A DNA stretch of 33,696 nucleotides, taken from assembly GCA_028694795.1 (NCBI GenBank), contig JAQVKF010000019.1, forward strand, positions 1-33,696, read 5' to 3'. Source of the DNA: Thermoguttaceae bacterium (lineage in GTDB: Bacteria > Planctomycetota > Planctomycetia > Pirellulales > Thermoguttaceae). Under the pieces are notes generated by a model. It was given only the letters and a program-made list of their open reading frames with translations, did not search any database and was not told the origin of the DNA. Both the position numbers and the translations under genes were made by a program. Below, one piece after another: positions 25,315 through 33,696 of the stretch (positions within the stretch are counted from its first letter, which is position 1; the number at the start of each line of letters is the position of its first letter).

Positions 25315-26061
25315 GTGAAGCTCGCAATTATTAGCGATATCCATAGTAATTTAGAGGCGTTTCGGGCCGTTTTGGATGATGCGCAGCAAAAAAGCGTGGA
25401 TAAAATTTACTGTGTAGGAGATGTGATTGGCTATGGTCCGAATCCATGTGAATGTCTGGATCTTGCGATGGACCGATGTCAAGTCTGTCTTCTGGGCAAT
25501 CACGATAACGCGGCCATGATTGATCCGAGCGGCTTTAATCCGAGTGCGGAGGAAGCGATTCTATGGACACGTGAGCAGATTGATCATTCACGCCGTTGTG
25601 ACGATTATTGGGATTTTCTTGGAACACGTAATCCGACCTATAGTGAAGGGAATTTTCTATTTGCGCACGGTTCGCCATCCAATCCGCTCAATGAATATCT
25701 ATTTCCGGAAGATGTTTATACAGGCCATAACAAGCTCGAAAAGAATTTCGCGGTGGTGAAACGTTGTGCGTTTGTCGGGCACACTCATGTTCCCGGCATT
25801 TTCACCTCGCCGACCAATTTCCTCGAACCGTGCGATTTGCAAGGAGCGTATGAACTGCCGACGGAGGGACGTAAGTCGATTATCAACGTCGGGTCCGTCG
25901 GACAACCGCGCGACGGCGATTCACGCGCGTGTTATGTGATTTTGGATGGTGAGTTGCTCACTTACGAACGTGTCGAATATCCGCTGGACGAAACGGTGGA
26001 AAAAATTCATGCTTTGCCTGTGAATGCGTTTTTGGGTGATCGTTTGCGCAGTGGACGATAA
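25315..26061 (+). CDS. metallophosphoesterase (calcineurin-like, YfcE/Metallophos_2 type)
   Basis: The 248-residue protein has all five metallophosphoesterase motifs: DIH (Asp8, His10), GDVIGYGPNP (Asp36), GNHD (Asn62, His63), AHGSP (His118) and GHTHVPG (His156, His158). These bind two metal ions and hydrolyse phosphomonoesters or diesters. The GYGPNP variant is common in the predicted phosphodiesterase subgroup near YfcE; the natural substrate is unknown. It is cytoplasmic, without a signal peptide. GTG 25315 is the start, with AGAGG 9 nt upstream. The ComM gene begins 200 bp downstream on the same strand. Confidence 0.93.
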   Translation: MKLAIISDIHSNLEAFRAVLDDAQQKSVDKIYCVGDVIGYGPNPCECLDLAMDRCQVCLLGNHDNAAMIDPSGFNPSAEEAILWTREQIDHSRRCDDYWDFLGTRNPTYSEGNFLFAHGSPSNPLNEYLFPEDVYTGHNKLEKNFAVVKRCAFVGHTHVPGIFTSPTNFLEPCDLQGAYELPTEGRKSIINVGSVGQPRDGDSRACYVILDGELLTYERVEYPLDETVEKIHALPVNAFLGDRLRSGR

Positions 26062-26261
26062 CCCGCGAAGCGTCCCCCGCAAAAGGTTGGTGATGTGTGT
26101 GCTTGGCGGTGGCCTGTACGGTCCAGCAGGTGTGCCGTGTGACCCGGAAGCACCAATGTCGGGTAAAAAAGGCCTGCGATGGTGCGGTTTGCGTGCAACA
26201 AACAAAAATAGCCGCTGTGGTGGTCACGGCGCAAAAAATCTTCTTTTGGAATGAGTTTTCG

Positions 26262-27797
26262 ATGCTAACGAGGCTGCGTACATTTTCGCTTTTGGGCATA
26301 GACGCAGTTCCGGTGGACGTTGAGACGGATATTTCATCGTTGGGCAATCCACGTCCGGTGATCGTCGGTCTGCCCGACGCAACGGTGCGTGAATCAATCT
26401 ATCGGATCAATCGAGCGGTTGAGAATTCGGGCTTTCGTTTTCCGGAAGAGCCGATTGTGATCAATCTCGCCCCAGCGGAACTTCCGAAGGAGGCGGCCTC
26501 GTTTGACCTGCCGATGGCGTTAGGTGTGCTTCTGGCGTCGCGACAATTCACGATGGACGACGAGTATCAGTGTGCCGTGGTCGGAGAGTTGGCGTTGGAT
26601 GGTTCGACTCGTCCAGTTCGGGGCGTGCTTTCGATGGCGTTGGCGGCGGTGGCTGAGGGCGTTCGGACGCTGCTGGTGCCGGAGGCGAACGCGGTGGAAG
26701 CGGCCGTTGTCGAGGAATTGGACGTGATCGCTGTCTCGTCGCTTTCGCAAGCGGTGCAATTTCTTTCTGGCGAACTGCCTCAGGAACCGCAACCGTCACA
26801 GCTTGATCTATTTTTCGAAAAATATGCCGTTTACGACGAAGATTATTCCGACGTTCGCGGTCAGGAGATGGCGAAACGAGCGTTGACCGTGGCGGCGGCG
26901 GGCGGTCATAATGTACTGATGGTCGGGCCGCCTGGGTCGGGGAAGACGATGTTGGCCAAACGATTGCCCTCGATTCTGCCGGAATTAACGCCATCGGAAT
27001 CGCTCGAAACGACTCGGGTGTACAGTGCGTTGGGGTTGTTGTCGCAAGGTGTTCCACTTTTGGCGACGCGGCCGTTCCGGGCACCGCACCATACGATTAG
27101 CGAGGCGGGATTGGTCGGTGGCGGTTCAGTCCCACGGCCCGGAGAAATGAGTTTGGCGAATCACGGTGTTCTTTTTTTGGATGAATTGCCGGAGTTTCAG
27201 CGTCGAACACTCGAAGTGTTGCGGCAACCGTTGGAAGAACAATCGGTGACGATTTCCCGCGCGAGTGGTACGATGCAATTTCCCGCGCAGATGATGCTTG
27301 TGGCAGCGATGAATCCTTGTCCGTGCGGTTTTCGGAACGATCCGCGACGTGAATGCCACTGTAGTGTGCCGCAAATTGAACGATACACGGCGAGATTGAG
27401 CGGGCCATTGATTGATCGTATCGACATTCAGATTGAGGTACCGGCGGTGGCGTATCGTGAATTGCAATACGGTCCGGCGGGCATGAGCAGTGCGGAAATG
27501 CGTGAAAAAGTGGTCACGGCACGAAAAATCCAGCACTGTCGTTTTCTTCGTTCTTCTATCGGGTGCAATGCCCGGATGAACAGCCGTATGCTGCGAGAAT
27601 ACTGCCGTTTGAATGATGATGGCCATCGCATATTGGAACTGGCGATGACGGAAATGGCGTTATCGGCGCGGGCGCACGATCGAATTTTGCGAGTTGCGCG
27701 GACCATCGCCGATCTGGATGCCTCGGAATCCATTGAGACATCCCATCTACTCGAAGCGACGCAGTACCGAATGCTTGATCGTCAACTTTGGGCGTGA
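26262..27797 (+). CDS. comM: ComM/YifB-family AAA+ ATPase (Mg-chelatase-like)
   Basis: A 511-residue protein with the ComM order: an N-terminal ChlI-type domain (starting MLTRLRTFSLLGIDA; IVGLPDATVRES), an AAA+ module with Walker A GPPGSGKT (222-229), Walker B VLFLDE (304-308) and a Cys-rich NPCPCG...CHC loop, and the C-terminal helical Mg_chelatase_C domain. ComM is a hexameric helicase that promotes branch migration during natural transformation. ATG 26262 was chosen since homologs begin with this sequence; the frame is open to 26097 but the extra 55 residues look non-coding. The ribosome site is weak (GGAATGAG). Cytoplasmic. A ComEA-like gene lies about 3 kb downstream. Confidence 0.95.
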   Translation: MLTRLRTFSLLGIDAVPVDVETDISSLGNPRPVIVGLPDATVRESIYRINRAVENSGFRFPEEPIVINLAPAELPKEAASFDLPMALGVLLASRQFTMDDEYQCAVVGELALDGSTRPVRGVLSMALAAVAEGVRTLLVPEANAVEAAVVEELDVIAVSSLSQAVQFLSGELPQEPQPSQLDLFFEKYAVYDEDYSDVRGQEMAKRALTVAAAGGHNVLMVGPPGSGKTMLAKRLPSILPELTPSESLETTRVYSALGLLSQGVPLLATRPFRAPHHTISEAGLVGGGSVPRPGEMSLANHGVLFLDELPEFQRRTLEVLRQPLEEQSVTISRASGTMQFPAQMMLVAAMNPCPCGFRNDPRRECHCSVPQIERYTARLSGPLIDRIDIQIEVPAVAYRELQYGPAGMSSAEMREKVVTARKIQHCRFLRSSIGCNARMNSRMLREYCRLNDDGHRILELAMTEMALSARAHDRILRVARTIADLDASESIETSHLLEATQYRMLDRQLWA

Positions 27798-28005
27798 GGC
27801 GTGCGTATCGAACGTCCAAGAGGATGCCGGTGGGTGGTTTGCTCATGTGGTAGAGTTCTACCTTTCGAATCGCTCGTTAAAAATTCCATGGATTTACCTA
27901 CCATTCAACCAGACGGCAACGTCAAGATGCCGCGCCGCCATTGGGCGGTAGCGTCCGGCGGGCCGCCATCCTTCAAATCCTTCCAATTAAATGAGGTATC
28001 ATGCT

Positions 28006-30375
28006 ATGAAAACGATCCGTGTTCTTGGGAGCGTGTGTTTGATCGTCGGCACGTTCTTTTCTCATTCCGTGCCGGCGGCGGAACCGGTGGTTTTGCCCGT
28101 CGGTTCTCATCCCGCGGCGATCGTGGAGTCGCATTTTCCCACACGTATGCACCAATTTATTTTTACCAATTGGTCGCTCGTCCCGGTGGAACGGCTGGCG
28201 GCGGTACTCGAAACGACTCCGGAACGTGTGGAGCAAATTGCCCATTCGATGGGCCTTTCCGACATGGGCTCGCTCACACCGGAACAGATGAAACGTGGAT
28301 ACATTACGGTATTGCGCCGCAATTGGCAGCTGTTGCCCTATGATCAGATTTTGACGCTGTTGGGAATGACGCCGGAAGAGCTTGCCTTTTCGCTGCGAGA
28401 AGATGATTTTTTATATGTTAAGCTCGGTTCGCTCAAACCAGCGTGTGAGCCGATTACCTATGTGGAACCAACGCCAGAGGTGGCGGCACGTGCGGAACAG
28501 ATTCGTCAATGGGTCGAAGCCGATTTTGCGGCCACGCTCATGACGCGCGAAGCCGGGACGACGGAGCCGCGGTTTGCGTTTATCGAAAAATTGAGCCGTA
28601 CAACCAAACCGCTGGCCCAAGTTCAGTCGGAAATCGCGGCACGTCCCGCCGGTATGGGGTCGCCGCGTTATCTCTATTCCTATTTTGCGATGTTTGGCGA
28701 TCCGCTCATGCACCCGGAACTTGATCTCTATCCGGATGGTTATCTCGAAAAGCTGGCCGCTGTCGGTGTGGACGGTATTTGGATGCACGTGGTGTTACGA
28801 CAACTCGCTCCGGGCGGTGAATTCGCCGACGCCTCAGAGTTTGGAAAAGATCACGAAACACGCATCGCCAATCTCCATAAATTGGTCGAACGCGCGAACC
28901 ATTATGGAATTAAATTTTACCTCTATATGAACGAACCACGCGCCATGCCGCTGTCGTTCTACGAAAAATATCCCGCGGTGCGTGGCGTTCAAGAGGGCGA
29001 TTACGCGGCGATGTGCACTTCGGATCCGGATGGAAAAACGCTGCGTTGGCTTGAAAATTCGCTAGCCTATCTGTTTGAGAAGGTGCCCGGTTTAGGGGGA
29101 ATTTTCACGATCACTGGTTCCGAAAATCTGACCCATTGTGCGTCCCATAACCAATGGAGTCAATGCCCACGCTGCAAAACTCGGACGGATGACGATCTGA
29201 TCGTCGAGGTGAACGCGGCGATGGAACGCGGCGTCCATCGTTCGGCTCCAGATGCTAAAGTGATCGTGTGGGACTGGGGCTGGAAAGGCCACGGACTCGC
29301 TCCGAGCATCATCGAACGGTTGCCGAAACAGGTGAGCTTGATGTCGGTGAGCGAGTGGGCACTTCCGATCGAACGCGGTGGCGTGAAATCGACTGTGGGC
29401 GAATACTCACTCTCTGCGGTTGGTCCCGGTCCACGTGCGACGGCGGAATGGAAAACGGCTTTGGATTGCGGGCTTTCGACCGTGGCTAAAGTCCAACTGA
29501 ATTGCACATGGGAACTTTCGTCCATGCCGTATCTGCCGGTTGTCGATCTTGTTGCCAGACATTGCAAACGGCTGAGCGAGGCGGGTGTTTCGGGTATCAT
29601 GCTCGGCTGGTCGCTCGGTGGTTACCCTTCGCCGAATCTGGAAGTGGCGTATGAATTCGCCAAAACGCCCCTGGCGACGGAAGATGACGTATTGCAGCGG
29701 GTCGCAGAACATCGATTCGGAACCAATGCCGCCCCGCTGGCACGTTCAGCTTGGTCGAAGATGAGCGCCGCGTTTGAAGCCTATCCGTATGGTGGTGGTT
29801 TATATACCGCGCCCACGCAAATGGGGCCGGCGAATCGATTCTATTCCAAATCCACCGGTTATGACGCGACGATGGTCGGATTACCCTACGACGCGATTTC
29901 GAACTGGTGTGCACAATATCCGCCGGAGGTTTTTGCCTCGCAATTTGAGAAAGTGGCTTCAGGTTGGCAGGAGGGCGTTGCGATTTTGCGTCAAGCGGTA
30001 GAGCAAACGGACGCGGAACATTACGAATTGGCCGTTTCAGAATTGCGATTTGCCGAGGCGGCTGGATTGCATTTTGCCTCTGTGGCACGTCAGGTCCGGT
30101 TTGTTCTATTGCGGAACGCCTTAGCTGAGGCTTGTTATCCCATCGACACGCCGCTAACCGAGACACAACGGTCTGCGATGCCGCAAAACGTTGCCACTAT
30201 GCGAACGGAATTACGGTCGCTCGTGGAGGCGGAGATTACCGATGCAAAACGTTTGTACCTGTTAGACTCCGCTGATTCGCGGATTGGATATGAAGCCTCA
30301 AATCACTATTTTTACGTACCGATTGATTTGATCGAAAAGGTAATATCCTGTCGCTCCATTTTGCAGAATCTGTAG
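28006..30375 (+). CDS. large secreted protein, probable glycoside-hydrolase-like barrel
   Basis: The 789-residue protein begins with a signal peptide (MKTIRVLGSVCLIVGTFFSH, cleavage near AAEP). An N-terminal helical part (40-160) contains repeated LTPEQMKRG-like and LGMTPEEL motifs. A central region (about 225-540) looks like a TIM barrel: YLEKLAAVGVDGIWMHVV, GIKFYLYMNEP, GLGGIFTITGSENL, AKVIVWDWGWKG and VSGIMLGWSLGG. Two CxxC-like Cys pairs (CASHNQWSQC, CPRCKT) are near 385-400. This pattern resembles GH20-type or GH123-type hydrolase relatives, but I cannot assign a family. ATG 28006 has GAGG about 9 nt upstream; ATG 27991 is possible. Likely role: degradation of host or plant polysaccharides outside the cell. 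Enzymatic activity is inferred only. Confidence 0.85.
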   Translation: MKTIRVLGSVCLIVGTFFSHSVPAAEPVVLPVGSHPAAIVESHFPTRMHQFIFTNWSLVPVERLAAVLETTPERVEQIAHSMGLSDMGSLTPEQMKRGYITVLRRNWQLLPYDQILTLLGMTPEELAFSLREDDFLYVKLGSLKPACEPITYVEPTPEVAARAEQIRQWVEADFAATLMTREAGTTEPRFAFIEKLSRTTKPLAQVQSEIAARPAGMGSPRYLYSYFAMFGDPLMHPELDLYPDGYLEKLAAVGVDGIWMHVVLRQLAPGGEFADASEFGKDHETRIANLHKLVERANHYGIKFYLYMNEPRAMPLSFYEKYPAVRGVQEGDYAAMCTSDPDGKTLRWLENSLAYLFEKVPGLGGIFTITGSENLTHCASHNQWSQCPRCKTRTDDDLIVEVNAAMERGVHRSAPDAKVIVWDWGWKGHGLAPSIIERLPKQVSLMSVSEWALPIERGGVKSTVGEYSLSAVGPGPRATAEWKTALDCGLSTVAKVQLNCTWELSSMPYLPVVDLVARHCKRLSEAGVSGIMLGWSLGGYPSPNLEVAYEFAKTPLATEDDVLQRVAEHRFGTNAAPLARSAWSKMSAAFEAYPYGGGLYTAPTQMGPANRFYSKSTGYDATMVGLPYDAISNWCAQYPPEVFASQFEKVASGWQEGVAILRQAVEQTDAEHYELAVSELRFAEAAGLHFASVARQVRFVLLRNALAEACYPIDTPLTETQRSAMPQNVATMRTELRSLVEAEITDAKRLYLLDSADSRIGYEASNHYFYVPIDLIEKVISCRSILQNL

Positions 30376-30889
30376 CGTTGTATAGATGCAAGTGTGACGA
30401 AGTATGGCCAGGGTGTGTTTACACCATGATGGCGGCAACGGTCGGGAACGCCTGGCTGTCCTCCGCCCTAGAAGTGCCATTTTCGCGATCCGTCTCAACC
30501 CAACCGAGGTAGAACCTCTACGGTGGATAGGACCGGGAATGGCAACGTGCGGCTGGGAGTTCGTGCTGTCACCCGGTTGGCAACGCAAGGAAGTTGTACC
30601 CTAGGGCGTGTTCACACAAGTTGCCACTCCAATCAGAGCGACCGGCTGTACCAGTGTCAGGTAAAAAAGTTTACGCTTTTTCCGCGAAAATGCTTTTTTA
30701 ATAAAACTTTTTGCAAAAAGTTTCCCCCAAAAATCCACTTCCAAAACTTTTTACTATACATACGAGCTACAATGTGGGTCAACATGGTACGACGTTTACG
30801 TGAACAAGCCCTAATTCGCACGATCTCGCGGTTGCTAATGGTTCGCCGATTACGGTCGCTTCGAGCCTAACCTCGGCCCATTGGATGTT
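30376..30889. other. intergenic region containing MITE-like copy 3
   Basis: Apart from the repeat at 30602-30813 nothing is supported. A short GGTGT-GTTT-ACACC hairpin (about 30412) follows the secreted-protein gene without a T-run. Confidence 0.5.
30602..30813. mobile_element. MITE-like element, copy 3 (most compact)
   Basis: A 212-bp element with terminal inverted repeats: left TAGGGCGTGTTCACACAAG, right (reverse-complemented) TAGGGCTTGTTCACGTAAA. It shares ACCGGCTGT, AGGTAAAAA, AAAACTTTTT and CCAAAACTTTTTACTA blocks with copies 1 and 2. No ORF or transposase. TA is present at both ends, compatible with a TA target. It sits between the secreted-protein and ComEA-like genes. Confidence 0.85.
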
Positions 30890-31453
30890 TTACTCCGATT
30901 CAATCACTTGCGCCGCGTCGTGTACCGTAATAAACGACGCGACAGCCGCGTACTTCTTCTCACCAATACCTCGCACATCCAGTAATTCCTCCGGTGTGAC
31001 GAAACCGCCGATCGTCTCACGATATTCGATGATCCTAGCGGCCATGGCTGGACCAATGCCTGGCAAAATCTGAAGCTCTGCCGCCGTTGCCGTATTCAAA
31101 TTGATGAGCCAGTGAATCGCCTCGGTGTCTGGTAGATTCCCTGCGGAAGTGATGACGTCGGGAGACTTTGCGTCCGATCCAACGCCGGCGTTGTTCGTCG
31201 TTGCCGCTGGTCCCATACTCGAGGTCTGTGTGGATTCCGATATGGGGCCGAATCCTCCGCGAGGCGGCGAAACGCTGAAGTCAATTGTCTGTGATGAGAG
31301 ACACTCGGTGAGATAAAGCCCCCAAAGCCCGCCAATCGCCAGAATGAACAGGATAGCCTGTTCTGCGACTGGAAGCAACCAGTGCGAATGTCGTTTCGGA
31401 CGAACGCGTGATCGCAACGTTTCGAGTGATGTGGGGGGGGATGAAATGGACAT
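30890..31453 (-). CDS. ComEA-like helix-hairpin-helix membrane protein
   Basis: The 187-residue protein has one transmembrane segment (about 26-50, with ILFILAIGGLWGLYL), a Ser/Thr/Pro-rich linker (55-115) and a C-terminal helix-hairpin-helix DNA-binding domain: INLNTATAAELQILPGIG, then a second hairpin VRGIGEKKYAAV. This is the ComEA layout, binding DNA outside the membrane during uptake; many bacteria have such proteins without proven competence. ATG 31453 was chosen (a TTG at 31474 would add seven residues); the ribosome site is weak. It diverges from dnaG, 131 bp away. A ComM gene is also in the window, but comEC and other uptake genes are not. Confidence 0.88.
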   Translation of the reverse strand: MSISSPPTSLETLRSRVRPKRHSHWLLPVAEQAILFILAIGGLWGLYLTECLSSQTIDFSVSPPRGGFGPISESTQTSSMGPAATTNNAGVGSDAKSPDVITSAGNLPDTEAIHWLINLNTATAAELQILPGIGPAMAARIIEYRETIGGFVTPEELLDVRGIGEKKYAAVASFITVHDAAQVIESE

Positions 31454-31584
31454 GATAAATAAAACGCTTGACAAAAATGGACAATCCCATCAAGATATAC
31501 CTGCGTAGAGTATAACAAATAACCGAAAGAATGAAATATATTCGTCGATGAAGCCTTTGAGAATTTCGGCTGGAAGCGTTTACG

Positions 31585-33696
31585 ATGCCATTTTTAGATG
31601 ATTTTGGAGTCAAAGAACGTGTTAAACAGGCGACCGATATCGTAGAATTGATCGGTCGTTACATGACGCTGCGCCGACAGGGTCGTAATTTTGTGGGTAT
31701 TTGCCCGTGGCACGACGATTCGCGGCCGAGTCTGCAGGTCAATCCGGAGCGTCAATCGTGGAAATGTTGGGTTTGCAACATTGGTGGTGATTGTTTCTCA
31801 TTCTTGATGCAGATGGACGGTCTTTCGTTTCCTGAGGCGTTGCAGCGGTTGGCCGATGACGCGGGCATCCCGATCTATCACAACGAACCGAACCGTTCGT
31901 ATGGTTTCTACCAGTCGGTTTCTTCGCCAGCCGTTTCTCCGTTCGAGGTCCCGTCGACAGGTGAATCCGCGGAATCGGCGGCTTCCCGGAATCCACCGCT
32001 CAATCCGTCGGATAAAAAAACGCTGTTACGGGTCGCGGCGTGGGCGGAAAACGAGTATCACCGTTTTTTGCTCGACGCAGTGGAGGCGGAACCGGCGAGA
32101 AAATATCTTGTTGAGCGTGGCATTAGTGCGGAATCCATCGAAAAATTTCGACTCGGTTACACGCCGAACGATTGGAACTGGATTCAGCGGCGTGGTGTCT
32201 CGCTACGGTATACGGCGGCTATTTTGACGAAACTTGGACTGCTTGTTCAACCGGATGAACCGGGCAAACGAGCGTATGATCGTTTTCGCGGCCGTGTTTT
32301 ATTTCCGATTCATGATGCGGGCGGACGCCCAATCGCCATCGGTGGACGCGTTTTGCCAGAGTCGGGTTCGACGAGTCCGGCGAAATATATCAATTCGCCA
32401 GAAACGCCGCTTTTCCGTAAATCGCACGAATTGTACGGTCTGGATTTAGCGCGTGGTGCGATTCGACGTGAGAAATGCGTTCTCGTGATGGAGGGATATA
32501 CTGATGTGATTTTGGCACATCAGTACGGTTGTGATCACGCGGTTGCGGTTTTGGGTACCGCACTCAATGAACAGCATATTCGCATTCTCAAGCGGTATAC
32601 GGACCAAATTATTTTGGTACTGGATGGCGATGCAGCGGGGCAGCGTCGCGCGGGCGAGGTGTTGGAATATTTTATTTCGTCGAATGTGGATGCGCGGATC
32701 GCGACGCTTCCAAACGATTTGGACCCGGCAGAATTTTTGGTCGCTCATGGCGGTGATGCGTTCCGTGCGATGCTGGCCCAAAATACGCTCGATGCGCTCG
32801 ATCACGCTTTTGTGATGTTTACACGTGGTGTGGATCCCGACGATGTCAATGCGGTGATGAAGGCGATTGATCGAATTTTGGAATTGGTGGCAAAAGCCCC
32901 ACGGTTGAGTGCTGATACAGCGGTCCATCAACGGTTGCGTGAAGACAAAATTCTTCAACGGTTGGCGTCCCGATTTCGATTGTCGGAGCAAAATTTACGT
33001 GCGCGTGTCCACGAACTGCGGAACGAATCGGCGAGAGCGGCTCGTTTGCGCACGAGACGATGGGAAGATCGCTCTGCGGGGGGGGGATCGAACCGAATGG
33101 ATGGCAGAGGCGTTGCGGGTGAACGATCCGACGGGCAAACTCCGCTCGAGGATGGAGGACGTACTTCGTCGGAGGCTTCGGCGGTCCCGGTGAAAAAAAT
33201 GCTGGCCATTGACACGCGTATGGATGCGACTCAGCGTGAATTGTTGGAATTTCTCGTGGCGACACCGGAATGGTTGCCCAAAATTCGAGCTGTGGTTTGG
33301 TCGTGGCAGATTCGATGCGAGGCGTGTCGGTTGATTTTTGATCGTGCGTGTGCGCTGTGGGATGAGGGGATTATGCCCGATTTTCAGCGGCTGATGCTCG
33401 TGTTCGATCAACCGGAGATTCAATCGCTGCTGATTAACGCGATGCAGCGAGCGGAACAAAAAATGACGTTGCGGAATGTGAAAAAACTGCCTGAAGAGGT
33501 GCTCAGCCAATGGATTGCCGCATTCCAAAAACGGAGCATCGAACAAGAACAACAGCAGGATTTGGCCATGCTGCGTCAACCTGTTTCCATGAAAAATGAA
33601 ATGGCCATGGATGCCGAGGAGCAACTGCGGATTTTGGATTCGATGATTGAACGGAAACGTGCGCTGCAACAATTTTCGCCCTACGCCGAAGAGGAC
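31585..33696 (+). CDS. dnaG: DNA primase DnaG, cut by window edge
   Basis: The frame is open from ATG 31585 to the right edge: 704 codons without a stop. DnaG makes RNA primers at the replication fork. It has the N-terminal zinc ribbon with C-x2-H and C-x2-C pairs (CPWH, then CWVC), the RNA polymerase-like domain (RFRGRVLFPIHDAGGRPIAI), the Toprim acid motifs EGYTDV and LDGDAAGQRRAG, and a C-terminal part extending beyond the DnaB-binding start. ATG 31585 has GGAAG 8 nt upstream. A run of nine G residues (33078-33086) lies in a Gly-rich linker (residues about 498-500). The protein is already longer than typical DnaG (about 600), so a C-terminal extension is likely. Divergent from the ComEA-like gene. 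Confidence 0.96.
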   Translation, partial: MPFLDDFGVKERVKQATDIVELIGRYMTLRRQGRNFVGICPWHDDSRPSLQVNPERQSWKCWVCNIGGDCFSFLMQMDGLSFPEALQRLADDAGIPIYHNEPNRSYGFYQSVSSPAVSPFEVPSTGESAESAASRNPPLNPSDKKTLLRVAAWAENEYHRFLLDAVEAEPARKYLVERGISAESIEKFRLGYTPNDWNWIQRRGVSLRYTAAILTKLGLLVQPDEPGKRAYDRFRGRVLFPIHDAGGRPIAIGGRVLPESGSTSPAKYINSPETPLFRKSHELYGLDLARGAIRREKCVLVMEGYTDVILAHQYGCDHAVAVLGTALNEQHIRILKRYTDQIILVLDGDAAGQRRAGEVLEYFISSNVDARIATLPNDLDPAEFLVAHGGDAFRAMLAQNTLDALDHAFVMFTRGVDPDDVNAVMKAIDRILELVAKAPRLSADTAVHQRLREDKILQRLASRFRLSEQNLRARVHELRNESARAARLRTRRWEDRSAGGGSNRMDGRGVAGERSDGQTPLEDGGRTSSEASAVPVKKMLAIDTRMDATQRELLEFLVATPEWLPKIRAVVWSWQIRCEACRLIFDRACALWDEGIMPDFQRLMLVFDQPEIQSLLINAMQRAEQKMTLRNVKKLPEEVLSQWIAAFQKRSIEQEQQQDLAMLRQPVSMKNEMAMDAEEQLRILDSMIERKRALQQFSPYAEED

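Noticed and set aside
1-33696. CRISPR array, tRNA or rRNA genes
   Set aside because: No regularly spaced direct-repeat array, no cloverleaf with a CCA-type end and no rRNA-like sequence was seen by eye; a tRNAscan or Infernal run would settle this.

Overview
The window looks like chromosomal DNA of a planctomycete, probably an anaerobic, fermenting one. The evidence is the mix of families: a Hsp70 without a lid domain next to a MoxR ATPase, a zinc-ribbon/GYF_2 membrane protein, a solute-binding-like lipoprotein with a typical lipobox, a Tat-exported Gfo/Idh/MocA oxidoreductase, a PEP-CTERM protein, a MutL of the endonuclease type, and a complete three-subunit NAD-linked [FeFe]-hydrogenase beside a Rex redox regulator. 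The taxonomic call is an inference from gene content; no rRNA or tRNA gene was seen.

Layout. 1-3584 (minus strand): ribbon-helix-helix-like protein, lidless Hsp70 and MoxR ATPase (cut by the left edge). 4127-8377 (plus): a 593-residue ankyrin-repeat protein followed closely by mutL and an intrinsic terminator. 8645-9837: two MITE-like repeats flank one orphan gene of unknown function. 9840-15964 (minus): rex, hydC, hydB, hydA and a strong intrinsic terminator. This block should couple NADH (and probably ferredoxin) oxidation to H2 production, with Rex sensing NADH/NAD+. 15965-17061 is an unusually long, AT-rich, gene-poor stretch with palindromes and a cluster of ATCGAT sites. 17062-19682 (plus): a PEP-CTERM protein with its terminator, and a membrane-anchored low-complexity protein. 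19883-24659 (minus): solute-binding-like lipoprotein, GYF_2 protein and Tat-exported oxidoreductase. 25315-30375 (plus): metallophosphoesterase, ComM-type AAA+ ATPase and a large secreted protein that is probably a glycoside-hydrolase-like barrel. 30602-30813: a third MITE-like copy. 30890-33696: divergent ComEA-like helix-hairpin-helix protein (minus) and dnaG primase (plus, cut by the right edge).

The most distinctive signals are: (i) a family of about 210-290 bp non-autonomous elements with terminal inverted repeats, in three copies plus a possible degenerate relative; (ii) a Rex protein with a roughly 40-residue insertion in its NAD-binding domain and a possible cysteine-bearing N-terminal extension, encoded next to the hydrogenase; (iii) 13-nt direct repeats exactly 21 nt apart between rex and the hydrogenase genes; (iv) an ankyrin protein in which four of five successive repeats lack three residues. 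I did not find a clearly new multi-gene system; these are leads.
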